From Leptasterias polaris (taxonomy: Eukaryota; Echinodermata; Asteroidea; Forcipulatida; Asteriidae): 64,000 nucleotides of DNA. The stretch covers positions 5,338,501 to 5,402,500 of the forward strand of contig JAZGTN010000046.1 of assembly GCA_037783415.1 (NCBI GenBank), read 5' to 3'. A program made the translations under genes and the position numbers. This document shows positions 33,171-43,494 of this stretch, in pieces. Each line of letters begins with the position of its first letter. Positions within the stretch are counted from its first letter, which is position 1. The notes under the pieces are model-generated. The model searched no databases. It was not told the DNA's origin and saw only the letters and a list, made by a program, of their open reading frames with translations.

Positions 33171-33469
33171 TCTCAGTGTCTGGACAGTTGAGCCTTGTTT
33201 GACCGCATTATTGAGTAAGGATTCTTCACACAAAGACCGTTGATTTGAACTGGACAAAATAAAGGTATTATTGTACGCAGTGATCATCCCCCAAAAAATC
33301 AATCGTCAGCAGACAAGACGCATCGAAAGATAAGACGCACCGATGTTTTGGGGGTCTAAAAAGTCAGATAAGACGCGTCTTATCCGCAGGAAAATACGGT
33401 ACCATATGTGACCGGTATCCTGCTTACTCTTGCTTAGCAGAAAATTGTTAAGCAATCTTTTCCGCTTCA

Positions 33470-33878
33470 AGGCAGGGTTTTGGTTTTGGTAATTACTCCC
33501 AAAAAGAAAAAGAACAAAAAGTTAATGTCCATAAAAAATTACTTGGTAAAGAGCACTGGAGAGCTGTTGATATTATAAAACATTGTTAGAAATGACCCCC
33601 TTTGAACTAATGTAGTTTTAAAGAAAGTGGTAATTTTTCACCCCAAAATATGAATTTGCGAAAAGCCTTCAGGCATGAAGCCTTTCTCAGGCATCTTAAG
33701 ACACACAATTCTATGCAACAAGGGTGTTTTGGTTTTTTTCAAAGTTTCTTGCGACTTCAATGACCAGTTGAGCCCAAATTTAGACAGGTTTGTTATTTTA
33801 TGCATGTTGTGATACACCAAGTGAGGATACTGGTCTTTGACAATTACCAACAGTATACCATGCCTTTTTAAAGGTAGC
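33470..33878 (-). mobile_element. TTTAAAGG palindromic MITE, subtype A
   Basis: GGTAATTACTCCC near the left, GAGCACTGGAGAGCTGTTGA, paired AAGCCTTC-AGGCATGAAGCC at the centre, GACAATTACCAACAGTATAC and CTTTTTAAAGG at the right. Slightly AT-expanded by an A-run near 33500. Confidence 0.82.
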
Positions 33879-33881
33879 TCA

Positions 33882-34012
33882 ATGGAATTGGGCAAGCCCC
33901 CAAGCTCATGGCGCTTCTTCCTACAGAATTCTGTGCTTATGGCTCATACAGTCACGCATTAAAACAGTGCACCATAAGTGTGGAATTCTATAGTAAGCGG
34001 CTCAATGAAATT
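33882..34012. mobile_element. GGGCCC palindrome, subfamily ii, degraded
   Basis: GAATTGGGCAAGC, CTCATGGCGCTTCTTCC, AGAATTCTGTGCTTATGG and TAAGCGGCTCAATGAAATTG follow the order of 39246-39370. Confidence 0.6.
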
Positions 34013-34070
34013 GTTGTTTGTGGCTGGTATCTCATATTCTAGAGCAGTGTTGTCTACAAGTAACTATACA

Positions 34071-34233
34071 TTCTTTTACACTAATTACATAACACACCAA
34101 ACCTATGTCTTTATGTCCCATCCGAAGGACAAAGCAATCATGGTTAAGTGTCTTACGGGACTCGAACCCACTCTTTGCTGATCATAGGCACCAGAGCTTG
34201 CGTTTTGTACGCTAGACTGCTCAGCCACGACAT
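34071..34233 (-). mobile_element. tRNA-derived SINE, family 2, 5' part
   Basis: Minus-strand head GTGGCTGAGCAG (A box) and GGGTTCGAGTCC (B box) are intact, followed by AAGACACTTAACCATGATTG and TCGGATGGGACATAAAG. The 3' tail is missing. Confidence 0.8.
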
Positions 34234-34246
34234 ACATGTACCACAA

Positions 34247-34499
34247 GGGCCCAATTTCATGGCTCTGCTTACCACCGAACTCTGCACTCACGATCACCAT
34301 TCTCCGCTTAACGAGCAAGCGCCGAATTCCTGCGCTAGCTGTGTAAGCGAAGAATGCCTAATAACATGGATTACGCACACGCACAGACAAAAATTCCCTG
34401 CTAACTCATGAAATACGCTTGACGTATAAGGGCGGAATTCCTTGCTTCTGTAAGCGCCGATTCTTTGCTAACGGTAAGCAGAGCCATGAAATTGGGGCC
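34247..34499. mobile_element. GGGCCC palindrome, subfamily ii
   Basis: Ends GGGCCCAATTTCATGGCTCT and AGAGCCATGAAATTGGGGCC; inner CTTACC/GGTAAG arms. About 253 bp; non-coding. Confidence 0.85.
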
Positions 34500-35324
34500 A
34501 GGTCAACATGGATTAATTATTATCTGCACAATGTTCATGCATCTTTATGCCTTTGCGTGAGTGTTTGCCATTTGTGTTTTCACTTTTGTTCCTTTCGATG
34601 TCAAAACTAATCGCCTTTGAGTTGCTTTTTGAGTATGTTAGAAAAAAGATGACAGCAAATCGTGTATTACATCATCTTGCTAAAGGTATGATTCCCTCGA
34701 CACTGACTGAGCTTCTGTCCTGTACATGCTGCAGTTTTTGTCAAGACGCCAACTTTTGGAAAATGTCTGTACATGTACATTGTACATCTGGAATACTGAT
34801 GTATTCATACAGTGATTGATCAATGACGTACGGCACAAATTGGGAACGTCAGCTGACAACACGTTTAGAAGTTGCCGTGCAAGTTTTCCAGACAACTTTT
34901 CCCCCTCGTAGACGTTCTCCCGTTGCTGCTGTGCGTGCATGGCGGGTTGAATTAGGATAGGGGGTTTGTTGGGGGGGGGGGGGGGAGATGTGAAAGTGAC
35001 TAACAGGCTTCTGTGCATGTCTCGTGGACAAACCCTAACCAGCCCTGTAATATCTGGGATTAAACCAGTTTAATCATATCCTGTCCTTTTAAAGGGAATT
35101 TTTGCTGGTTTGGATTTACCCTTATTTCAATTGAATCCACCACATTTCAAGGGTGATTGTCAATTTGTTCTAAAGACAAAGAAAATGATTGGTAATCGAT
35201 GAAACAAAAGGTTCTAGTTTAATAGCATTGAAAGCACTGGGTTTCTAATCCTACATTGTAACCCTGCTAAATGCAATGCAATTGATGTACCAGGGCCGAA
35301 TTTCATGAAAAGCAATCCACAGAC
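34500..35324. other. No gene; G homopolymer
   Basis: G run at 34970-34985 and a short ORF on each strand at 34547-35031. Nothing assignable. Confidence 0.5.
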
Positions 35325-35412
35325 AAATCACTCAGGTTGGATTCAAACCCATGACATTTGCACCGGTCATTGATTCGAACCAGGTTGTGGGTTTGAATCC
35401 CACCGAGTGAGT
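35325..35412. repeat. Inverted pair of B-box-like words
   Basis: ACTCAGGTTGGATTCAAACC at 35330 and GTGGGTTTGAATCCCACCGA at 35386 are near complements. They look like two SINE heads or a hairpin of tRNA T-arm origin. Confidence 0.45.
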
Positions 35413-36230
35413 TGACTGGATTTTTTTAATAGAACTCAAGAGAAGTACTGAGTTTTTTTTTTTTCCTTCTTAACAAGTAGGCTTTTGGATAAATATTACA
35501 ATTGTTTTATTTTAATTTTTTTTATTTTTTTTGGGGGGGGGGGGTGGTCATTACCAAAGTACATGTATGACCCTATCTTTAAGAATTGAATGGAATATTC
35601 TGGCACATCCCGACAATCTAATAAATGCACCAGCCCTTTAACAGCGTTGGTTTCCAATCATAATTTGCCAAGCTTGATGATCGCGTGCAAATGCAATTTA
35701 GACAAGGTTGCAATAGTAGTCAAGGTGGTTCATGTAAATCACTTAATGTGTAGCTAATATCATTTTTGGAGGTGATGTTCACTCCAGTTTCCTCACGCTC
35801 AAGTCCTGTATCTACTCAACTCTTGTTAGTAGAAATTATTGTGGTTTTGTTTTTCCTTGCTTAGCACGTTTTAGCAGGAAACCAGCCACTTTTATATATA
35901 CACATCAGGTGGCATTTTGAGCAGTAACCTTGTGAATGCCCTAAGGCAACAGTTTTTATCCCAGTGCCAACAAATTGATGCACAGGTACTTGCCATGGCT
36001 TGAGTGGGTTTCAAGAGAAGACAAAGGTTCAAAACTTATTGTTGGGCTGATTCTAAATTGGTGGTTACATACCACTGTTGCTGAGGATGTCCTATACTTA
36101 ATGCATGATGATGCGGCGGTCCAGCCGAAGCCATAGCTGTAGTCACTACAGCAGGACAGGGCCTAAGGTCTTTAAGTCAATCGGAATTTCAAAGGTCACC
36201 CAGTAATCAGAGATCTGAAATGGGACAATC
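35413..36230. other. No gene seen
   Basis: T and G runs at 35450-35545; no exon-like ORF. Confidence 0.5.
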
Positions 36231-36291
36231 ATTGGACTCGAGCTCTGGTGTTTCTGATCAGCAGTGTGGGTTCGAGTCCTGGTCTTGACAC
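36231..36291 (+). mobile_element. tRNA-derived SINE head fragment, family 2
   Basis: GAGCTCTGGTGTTTCTGATC, AGTGTGGGTTCGAGTCCTGG and TTGACAC match the head of the family 2 SINEs. The A box and the rest are absent. Confidence 0.65.
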
Positions 36292-36712
36292 ATAAAAAGA
36301 AGCCTGTTAGGATTTGTCTTGGAATCCCCCAGAAGCCCTCCTGCTTTTAGACCCTAGGCCAAAATTCATGGTTATTATGGCTAAAACAAAGGAAATGTTG
36401 TCTCAGTGATAGCTCATACAAGACTTGTCATATCAACTACGAACTTTGTTTATGGATTGGTTTTTGGATTCCCCAGAAGCCTATTGTTTTTGGACTCCTG
36501 GGTAATTGTCAAGGTCATTATGGCTAAAACAAAGACACTTTGTTTGTGTGGTAACTCTAGAAGGACTTGGCATATTATTATAAATGATGTCCCAGTGATA
36601 TTTTTTAGAAGGACTTGGCATAAACTCTAAACTGGTGAGTGGATTGGTCCTCAGGATCTAGAAGCCTATTGTTTTTGGACCACCTAGGTCAAATGTTAGG
36701 AATCAGACTGGA
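36292..36712. other. No gene; local word repeats
   Basis: ATCCCC-AGAAGCC-TATTGTTTTTGGAC phrases recur near 36325, 36470 and 36655, pointing to a decayed tandem repeat of about 170 bp. Confidence 0.45.
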
Positions 36713-36885
36713 TGGACCTTATGCATTGACGTCACCAAGCCGCCATCTTAGAGGTAAACTGATGATGAAACAATGGAAACGTGCTGATTTGTACGCGCGG
36801 CGCACAGGACTGGCCAATGAGCATCTTCCTTTTGACTTCTAGGCGAGGGCGCCCTACTCAAATGACGTCATATGCATAAGGTCTA
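36713..36885. mobile_element. GACC-ended MITE with YY1-like motif
   Basis: Ends GACCTTATGCATTGACGTCA and TGACGTCATATGCATAAGGT-C. Contains GCCGCCATCTTAGAGG and a CG-rich middle. An inverted, right-truncated copy is at 63474-63636. Confidence 0.82.
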
Positions 36886-36888
36886 TTG

Positions 36889-37832
36889 CGGGGCTTATGT
36901 GTTTACCAGACACTACTATTAATCTTGTTTTTATTAAGCCTCCATCTTGTTTGCTTTATTATTTTGTTTTGCTTTGAGAGACATTTACAGATGCTTAGGA
37001 ATTGCAACTGCATGTTTTATTTTTAAGCTTTGCATGATGTAGACATGAAGAAGTAACTTAAAACTTATGGGCATAACTATGTGTAAATCCTGTTTAGAAG
37101 TATTGTGGGCTCTGAAAAGACCCAGTGGTGGTCTCTACATTTTTTAAACAGTGCACTTTACTCATCTTCTGGAGAATTGTTTTCTGTTGTTGAATGACAT
37201 AATGACAGGTTAGGGGTAAGATGTGGGTGTGGGTAAGGGATTGAACGATGATTGAATAACAACTAATTAATTACTAATACATGGAGTGAACACACCCTGT
37301 AAATCAGAGTTGTTGGATGCCTCAGTAATTTCCACTGACAGCAGTGACCTAGATCCTACTTTGATTTAAAAGGTCATTTAGTCGCATGACAGTGAAGGGG
37401 GCTCAACAATTCTTTGTTCAACTCCCTACAATAGGAAGATCTTAGGGGTGGTGATTGATTTGAAAATGTTGCTGAATGAACCGTGCACCTTCAAGAAACT
37501 TTTGATATCTGCACTTTTGAAATTGTGCCATCTAATGGCACTAGACTTCCTGAATTCAAGGTCGGAGGATTTTTCTTGAAGGAAGTGGCCATTGTTTTGT
37601 CAATCATCAAATGCCGTCTTGGGCATCTGTAAGTGCAATGTGATCATGTCAGCGATAAGATCCTTTCAAATTTGAATTCTCAGATCAACTCTGAAATTCA
37701 ACCTGAACCCCTTCCCGATCCCCTAACTGGTTCAAGGGGAAGAGCGTAGGGTTTTAAGCAGTCACTTCCATCCAAAGTTAAATTTAAAATGGTAAATCTT
37801 AGTTCTATAATAAATGGCTAACTCTGTCGTTT
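36889..37832. other. No gene seen
   Basis: No exon-like ORF or repeat recognised. Confidence 0.5.
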
Positions 37833-38165
37833 GATAATATTACTTGGTTTATATTAAGCGCACATCCCAGTAGCTAGGTCAAGCCGCTTTACATCATTGT
37901 TATCTCCGTTTTTCAGGCATACATAAACAATTCCCAAACTTTTTCGAAACCCTAAGAGCATACAACCTCAAACTAAGGGGTTAACCCAACAGAATATCGT
38001 CACAGCCCACACAGGTTCCCATTTATACACCTGGGTTAAGAGAAGCAATTCATGGTTAAGTGTCTTGCTCAAGGACAGGTGTGAAGACCAGGATTCGAAC
38101 CCACACTCCAATGAAAAGGCTAGGCCATTAGAACTTGAGTCGGATGCACTAGACTAGTCAGTCAC
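37833..38165 (-). mobile_element. tRNA-derived SINE, family 4
   Basis: Minus-strand B box GGGTTCGAATCCTGG, then AGCAAGACACTTAACCATG, AACCTGTGTGGG and GCGCTTAATATAAACC at the 3' end. Same type as 50887-51234. Confidence 0.75.
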
Positions 38166-38303
38166 CTAAAACACAACCATCTTGGGTGGGAATTGAACCC
38201 ACAACCCTTATTGTAGTGCTAATGCTGTAACTGCTAGACATCCAAGCCTGCACGATAATACAAAGGTCCAATTGATTCCCAAATCTGATATTGAAGCATC
38301 AAT

Positions 38304-38625
38304 GTTGTGGCCGCGCAGTCTAATTCACCAGACCCAAGCTCTGTTGTTGTCAGCATCAGAGTGTGGGTTCGAATCCCAGTCATGACACTTGTGCCCTTCA
38401 GCAAGGGACTTAACCATAATTGCTTCATGAAGTGCTGGGAAGGTAGTGTATTCTGCTCTACCAGCCAGGCTCCTAGGTGGATGATACCCATGCCTACATC
38501 CTTACGGACTGTAAAGGGGGTAACCTTGTTTCAGACCCAGGTATAGGTGGCAGCGTGCCCCTGGTGACAGTTGATTTGTGTCAATAGCCCATAGTGTAGC
38601 TCTCACCTTGAAGTAGCCGTCCACA
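38304..38625 (+). mobile_element. tRNA-derived SINE, family 5
   Basis: GTGGCCGCGCAGTC (A-box region) and GTGGGTTCGAATCCCAGTCA (B box) form the head; the body has GGTAGTGTATTCTGCTC and GTAAAGGGGGTAACC, ending near GAAGTAGCCGTCC. Only copy in the window. The GTTCGAATCCCA-TGACACTTGTGCC segment is shared with family 2 heads, so the families have a common tRNA ancestor. Confidence 0.75.
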
Positions 38626-39245
38626 CACACAAAATAAAAAATAAAATAAAAATAAAATGATTTATTATTCCTAGTGGGCAACCCAAGTTTTCTCTCCAGA
38701 CACATCAGATAAAACTCCAGCTCAATTGGTGCTCAAAGCATAATTAAGCATAATTGAACCATAGAGAAAGGAGGTTAAACCATCTCAACAGAAAAGATAC
38801 ATTGTGACGTGGCAGTTTTAGGGATTTGGTTCATGGCCTGTCAAAAGACCTATACGGGAGGTGTCTGAACTTGTCACATTTGCAACATCAAAATTTGTTC
38901 ACTCCCTTCAAAGTTTTTCACCTCTCTCCCTTGTCCTTATTCCCCATGATCAGCTGTTGCCTCTCCGATTCCTCGCTTCAAAATCCGTGGTGCTTATTGG
39001 CTCATAATCTTAGTCCTTCAACCAGGGCTGGCCTAGCACCCCTACCCCCACCCCATGGCAAAATATTGCGAACAAGTGGCTGAATCGTTGATCCCACTCT
39101 TCAAGTCGGGGCTTATAGTAGAGATATAATTGCTGTGCACACCAAGATTTTCTTGGCTGCGTGGGCTGTCCATGGGTTTAGAGTGTAAGAAAGGCTGAAG
39201 TCATTGGCTGGTTTGAGGTTTATTGGCTTTATTAGGGAGCAGACC
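38626..39245. other. No gene seen
   Basis: AATAAAATAAAA repeats at 38633-38660; otherwise unremarkable. Confidence 0.5.
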
Positions 39246-39370
39246 GGTGCCCAATTTCATGGCGCTGCTTACCGCAGATTTTTTTGCGCTTATGGCTTTC
39301 CGTAAAGAACATAATTCTACAGGCCGTAAGTGCAAAATTCCACAGGAAGCAGCACCCTGACATTGGACCC
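39246..39370. mobile_element. GGGCCC palindrome, subfamily ii
   Basis: GTGCCCAATTTCATGGCGCT to GACATTGGACCC, with CTTACCGCAGA and TTATGGCTTTCCGTAA inside. Confidence 0.75.
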
Positions 39371-39442
39371 AGCAGGTCAGGCATTGGAGGATGATTGCGA
39401 AAATGTTTTGGTACATGGAGCATTAACGCGTATATTTAACAT

Positions 39443-39488
39443 TGGTAATTGTCAAAGATCAGTATTCACACTTAATGTGACCCAACAT
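39443..39488 (+). mobile_element. TTTAAAGG MITE end fragment
   Basis: GGTAATTGTCAAAGATCAGT followed by TGTGACCCAACATAT, as in 51790-51840. Confidence 0.55.
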
Positions 39489-39544
39489 ATGGACCTGGAC
39501 CCTTTTTGACTCCTGACTAGGACTCAGACTCGACCCAAGTGACT

Positions 39545-39706
39545 GGGGGTGGATTTCACAAAGTGTTAGGACTGGTCTTATCTCGAGTTAGGGCGAGTTT
39601 TGAGAAATCGATCTTAGGATCGATCTTAGCTAGCATCGATCCTATGTCTAGGACTAGTCCTAACTCCTAGGACTATCCTTTGTGAAATCCACCCCTGGTA
39701 CTTGAT
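39545..39706. mobile_element. Palindromic element with GGGGTGGATTTCACAAAG ends
   Basis: Ends GGGGTGGATTTCACAAAG and CTTTGTGAAATCCACCCC are complementary. The interior is made of AGGACTAGTCCT and GATCGAT words, so it can fold throughout. Non-coding. Confidence 0.85.
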
Positions 39707-39720
39707 TCAGACTCAAGACT

Positions 39721-40060
39721 GAGGAATCATCAGACTCTAGGATTGAGGAATCATCAGACTCTAGGATTGAGGAATCATCAGACTCTAGGATTGAGGAATC
39801 ATCAGACTCTAGGATTGAGGAATCATCAGACTCTAGGATTGAGGAATCATCAGACTCTAGGATTGAGGAATCATCAGACTCTAGGATTGAGGAATCATCA
39901 GACTCTAGGATTGAGGAATCATCAGACTCTAGGATTGAGGAATCATCAGACTCTAGGATTGAGGAATCATCAGACTCTAGGATTGAGGAATCATCAGACT
40001 CTAGGATTGAGGAATCATCAGACTCTAGGATTGAGGAATCATCAGACTCTAGGATTGAGG
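39721..40060. repeat. 24-bp minisatellite, about 14 near-perfect units
   Basis: GAGGAATCATCAGACTCTAG plus GATT repeated 14 times with almost no variation, so the array expanded recently or is homogenised. It gives an open frame encoding an eight-residue repeat; this is not taken as a gene. Confidence 0.97.
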
Positions 40061-40099
40061 ACTTGAATACAAGAGTGATCAGTGGTGATGAAGAAAACT

Positions 40100-40426
40100 T
40101 AATAATAATACTCGGTTCTTATATAGCGCTTTATCACACCCCTAGGGGCGTATCAAAGCGCTCAGTATTTTTTCCTGCAAGTTATGTGGAGCTACGTTTT
40201 TGAAGTATGAGACCTTTTTCCTTTTTAGCACCATGTAGTGGTTTACAAGGTGCTGTGGCGCAATATGTTGCCGATCAAACCAGGGACACTGGGGCGGACC
40301 TCTTCTCTTTACGATAAGTGCACTGGGTTCTTTTACGTGCATTACACAAAACACTGGACTGACGGCTTTACGTCCCATCCGAAGGATGCAGCAATAATGG
40401 TTAAGTGTCTTGCTTAAGGACACAAC
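40100..40426 (-). mobile_element. tRNA-derived SINE, family 2, 5'-truncated
   Basis: Tail AGCGCTATATAAGAACC and TATTATTATT on the minus strand, body GTAGCTCCACATAAC, CATTACACAA complement and CGGATGGGACG. It stops before the B box, replaced by unrelated sequence at 40430. Confidence 0.85.
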
Positions 40427-41441
40427 TTAAGAGTGAAAGCCTTTGAGGCAAACTGTACGTACATGTACAAACTGATACAAGGAACTTTAAAATCACTTGG
40501 AAACACCCGATCAAGAACATTACATTTAGCCTTGGGAATTGCTTTTAGCGTCTCAATTACATCCATCATTTTGTGCTGTCGTGCGGGCTTAGGTTCAGGA
40601 CCCACGTCATTAAGTTTGACGCGTTGGAAGTCAATACGTGTATGTGTTCTATTGGAAAATATCGTGCGGGGGGATTTAAGGGGGGGTAGGGGAGAGGAAA
40701 GGGATTACGCATGCTATTGAGGACTTCCCCGGTACACTGTTACTTCACACATATGCATTACAGGACATTGGATAGGCTTTTATACAGTGCATGGTACCGA
40801 CTGGCAGGGTTGATACAAATGCTCGCTGACATTTTTTCGCCTTTTCTTTCTTTCCTTAAGTTAGTCTGGATGCTTTGTATCTTTACAGGTGTCAGTGAAC
40901 TGAAGTTTTGAACTCATCTTGTGCTTACAAACTCAAAATCAGGAATTCAAGTTCGATTTTGCTGAAAGGTAAGTTGTTCAAAACAGTGTTTCTTGTTTAT
41001 TTATATTATTGGCTTAAATTTTCTGAATGTTTTTCTTCATCAAAGGTTTGCATTAAGTGGTTGCTTTTCAAGGCCTTCCAATAATTGTATGTGTTGGGAA
41101 ATGATATGTTATTTTTTTGTTGTGAATAATTATCACAGTATTATCACAAACTTCACAAAAGTCAAGTTTGGTAATTAAATTGAATGGGAGACTTTGTGAT
41201 GATAGTGGGCATCCCACTCACCTGTCCTTTTGTATTGTTCTCGCCTCTGAGAACAAAGGCAAGAAACTGGTCTGTAGGATGCCTGCTATCGTCTCAAAAG
41301 TTTACCCTTGCATCGGGTTTGAACCTTTAGAGACCATAGCAGCCTCAAGCGGATTGTACTGAAATGCCCATGAGGGGCCGCAAATGACCGTAAGGCTTGA
41401 CCGACTTTCACTCAAACCAGAGGGTCAAAGAAAAGTTATTG
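40427..41441. other. No gene seen
   Basis: ORF 40433-40720 (+) and its neighbours show no family features. Confidence 0.5.
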
Positions 41442-41449
41442 GACCAAAC

Positions 41450-41800
41450 CATAGAAATAGAACCCGGAGAACGCTGAGCTCGACCGAACTCTGTGTCGTC
41501 TGTGTATGGCAAAATGATCATCACGTGACACGCGTGTATTGCAAAATGGCAACGCACATAGACCGTTTCTACGTGTTTTCATTGGTCAATGTTCATGACG
41601 TCTACTGTATGGCAAAATATTATCACTGGCTTATCACTGACCAGCCTCGCTACCATGGGCAGCACGCCGTAACACCCGGCGTACGTCTCTAGCCATACAC
41701 GCGTTTAAAAAAATGGCGTATGCGCGTCCATAAAAATGGTCTCACAACGAAATCGCACGCACAATGACACACTCAGCGTTCTCCGGGTTCTATTTCTATG
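41450..41800. mobile_element. hAT-like element with perfect 30-bp inverted ends and 8-bp target duplication
   Basis: CATAGAAATAGAACCCGGAG and on to ACGCTGAG is exactly complementary at the right end. GACCAAAC flanks both sides (41442-41449 and 41801-41808). An 8-bp duplication fits the hAT superfamily. The interior is CpG-rich with ATGGCAAAAT words. 351 bp, no transposase. Confidence 0.9.
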
Positions 41801-41808
41801 GACCAAAC

Positions 41809-42422
41809 TGTATTTCTAAAATAAAACGATATGTAGTTCTGTTTCTTAACAATTTTCCTGACATTCCCCCCCCCAAAAAAACCCAAAACAAAACAAATAA
41901 ATTAAATAGAAATAACAATAAACAAATAAATAAATAAAACGTGGCAAGTAATGTCTTGGCCTAGGCCTATGGTAATGATTATGCAGAAATAAATGGGCAG
42001 TATCAACATTATAAGTATAGTTAAACACGGAGTTCAAAAGCCTGTTGTTGCACTCACATTAGTATTTAAATATACTTTAATCACTTTAAAGATGTTCAAT
42101 ACAAACATAACAAAACTTTAAAAACTAAAATTGCTTTCAACCAAATGAAATCAAGTTTGTGTTATACTCCAAGGTTTTGCTGGCAGTACATACAGTAATA
42201 GGAGTTTGGGATAAACCTAGAACTTCAGTGACCAAAAGTCAGCTGTTGTCAGTGTGAAGAGAGATGTAACCAAATCAACAATCGACATCCAGACATTATA
42301 GGAAAATCCATGTAAACAAAAACCACAAATTATATTTTATCAGCTAACAAGTTGCATTCAGTGAAGGAGCATGAAATAGATACGAGCAAAAATTACCTCG
42401 TTTTCTTTTCTTTTGTACATAC
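41809..42422. other. No gene seen
   Basis: AAATAAATAAATAAA near 41895-41940; no exon-like ORF. Confidence 0.5.
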
Positions 42423-42604
42423 TTAACCCTTTCAATACCGCATTTTTTATAGGGGTCACACTGCTGTGTACCGCATTTTTTCACACACACACACAAAAAA
42501 GCAACGTGCAGTGTTCACATTTTTTCAATCTTGATTTTCTGTGTGAAGACATATTTTTGTGGAAAAACTTTATGCATACAATTTGTAGCTTATGAAATGA
42601 CCTT

Positions 42605-42901
42605 TTATATGATGTCAAATTTGTATACATTATCTCTATGTCCTTTGTCACCTCGATCGGCACGAATGGGTCGAGGCCCGCCGGGTCCACGCCCAAGCCC
42701 ACGGCGTTGAACGGGTGCCGTGCTCGGTCCAGCTACCGGTATATCGTCAGGATAGTTGTCATAATTGAACGTGCCTGGCGACGAAACATCACGAGTTTCA
42801 TCTGAATCTTCACTAGGTTCTTCTTCAGATATTTCCGAGTCCAATTCGGAGTCACTTACGACAAATATTTCAACCAAAACCTCCAGGTCACGAACAGCCA
42901 T
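42605..42901 (-). pseudogene. piggyBac transposase N-terminal remnant
   Basis: From the ATG at 42901 (MAVRDLEVLVEIFVVSDSEL) 98 codons run to a stop at 42605. Residues 16-40 are rich in Asp, Ser and Glu, as in the disordered N-terminus of many piggyBac transposases; later residues are Pro/Gly/Arg-rich. An upstream in-frame ATG at 43033 would give 142 residues, but the shorter form has the normal acidic start. The catalytic domain has been deleted. Confidence 0.6.
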
Positions 42902-43112
42902 GATGGTGATTTTTTGTCGGGAAAACGGAAGCGTGAAATCTGGAAGTACTGCTGCATGCAATGTAATTTTTCTCGGAATATCGTAATGGCGACCCCCTAT
43001 ACAATACACACCATTGTGAAGCTCGATAAACAAGCTACCCGTCTATATAAAGGTCAACAGCAGAGGGCGCCAAACAAAATAATTACAGGCTCTCAAACGC
43101 CGCTGCTTTTTG

Positions 43113-43175
43113 TGTCGAGTAAACTCGACATTGGTACGGAAGCACTACACAGCGCACTGTCGAGTAAACTCGACA
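43113..43175. promoter_or_regulatory. Twin 18-bp palindromes near the piggyBac end
   Basis: TGTCGAGTAAACTCGACA occurs twice, 45 bp apart, 16-33 bp from the right end for the nearer copy. The other end lacks it, an asymmetry known from other piggyBac ends. Binding by the transposase is inferred. Confidence 0.6.
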
Positions 43176-43290
43176 ATGGTATTGAAAGGGTTAAACAAGC
43201 TTGCTACTTGTCCTTCTTGAGTTCATAATTTGAGCATCTAAACTTATATAAAAAAACAATTAAAGTTTACCCATAGTCAGTTTCCATTTT

Positions 43291-43491
43291 GGTTCATTAC
43301 TTGGCATCCCTTTAAAAGCCAAGGTGATCTCTGTACTGCTGCTTCCCATGTTGTATTGGTTCATTACTTGGCATCCCTTTAAAAGCCAAGGTGATCTCTG
43401 TACTGCTGCTTCCCATGTTGTTTTGGTTCATTACTTGGCATCCCTTTAAAAGCCAAGGTGATCTCTGTACTGCTGCTTCCCATGTTGTATT
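43291..43491 (+). repeat. 67-bp unit in three tandem copies
   Basis: GGTTCATTACTTGGCATCCC, then TTTAAAAGCCAAGGTGATC and CTGCTGCTTCCCATGTTGT, repeated at 43291, 43358 and 43425 with one or two changes. The unit is the 5' part of SINE family 3, so the SINE head was amplified in place. Confidence 0.95.
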
Positions 43492-43494
43492 GGA

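Larger units (their letters stand above)
31920..33399. mobile_element. 1,480-bp TA-flanked DNA element with CCGTATTTTCCTGCGG ends
   Basis: Inverted ends CCGTATTTTCCTGCGGATAA / TTATCCGCAGGAAAATACGG are flanked by TA on both sides, consistent with a TA target duplication (Tc1/mariner/pogo-like). Subterminal zones repeat AAGACGC words many times on both sides, and AATTCAATCGTCAGCAGA-like sequence occurs near both ends (31987 and 33299), typical of transposase-binding repeats. The interior has AT-rich DNA (32500-32780), a histone-type hairpin at 32809-32824 on the minus strand, and three CGGCATTGTTGGAATGAAA words at 33063-33163. ORFs up to 119 codons are not transposase-like; non-autonomous. Confidence 0.88.
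31892..33468 (+). mobile_element. GGGCCC palindrome (subfamily i) split by a DNA transposon
   Basis: The left remnant 31892-31919 has ACCAGCCAAAATACCATGTC. The right remnant 33400-33468 has GACCGGTATCCTGC, TTGCTTAGCAGAAAATTGTT and AAGCAATCTTTT. These are contiguous in the intact copies at 16703-16810 and 47697-47790. The terminal GGGCCC arms of this copy are missing. Confidence 0.8.
42427..43190 (-). mobile_element. Internally deleted piggyBac element (764 bp)
   Basis: Inverted ends CCCTTTCAATACCGC and GGTATTGAAAGGG are flanked by TTAA on both sides (42423-42426 and 43191-43194), diagnostic of piggyBac. A minus-strand ORF starting in the right part encodes an acidic N-terminus. Near the right end two copies of the palindrome TGTCGAGTAAACTCGACA (43113-43130, 43158-43175) are likely binding sites. 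The DDD catalytic core and the C-terminal cysteine-rich domain are absent, so the copy depends on another source. Confidence 0.92.

Noticed and set aside
32824..33300. Histone gene upstream of the stem-loop
   Set aside because: I compared all frames with the ends of H2A, H2B, H3 and H4 as remembered; only scattered short likenesses (for example CGTACT-ATTATGGCTT to the end of H4) were found, not enough to call.
36755..36775. Hammerhead ribozyme core (CTGATGATGAAAC)
   Set aside because: There is no stem II between CTGATGA and GAAA, and the second copy (63590-63605) does not keep the core. A similar look at CCTGATGAG near 63400 also failed.
39721..40060. CRISPR array
   Set aside because: Units are contiguous with no unique spacers, and the genome is eukaryotic.
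39743..40066. 107-codon ORF with eight-residue repeats
   Set aside because: It is the translation of the 24-bp minisatellite.
42605..43033. Complete piggyBac-derived host gene
   Set aside because: Inverted ends and TTAA flanks are intact and the catalytic core is missing, so it is a deleted transposon.
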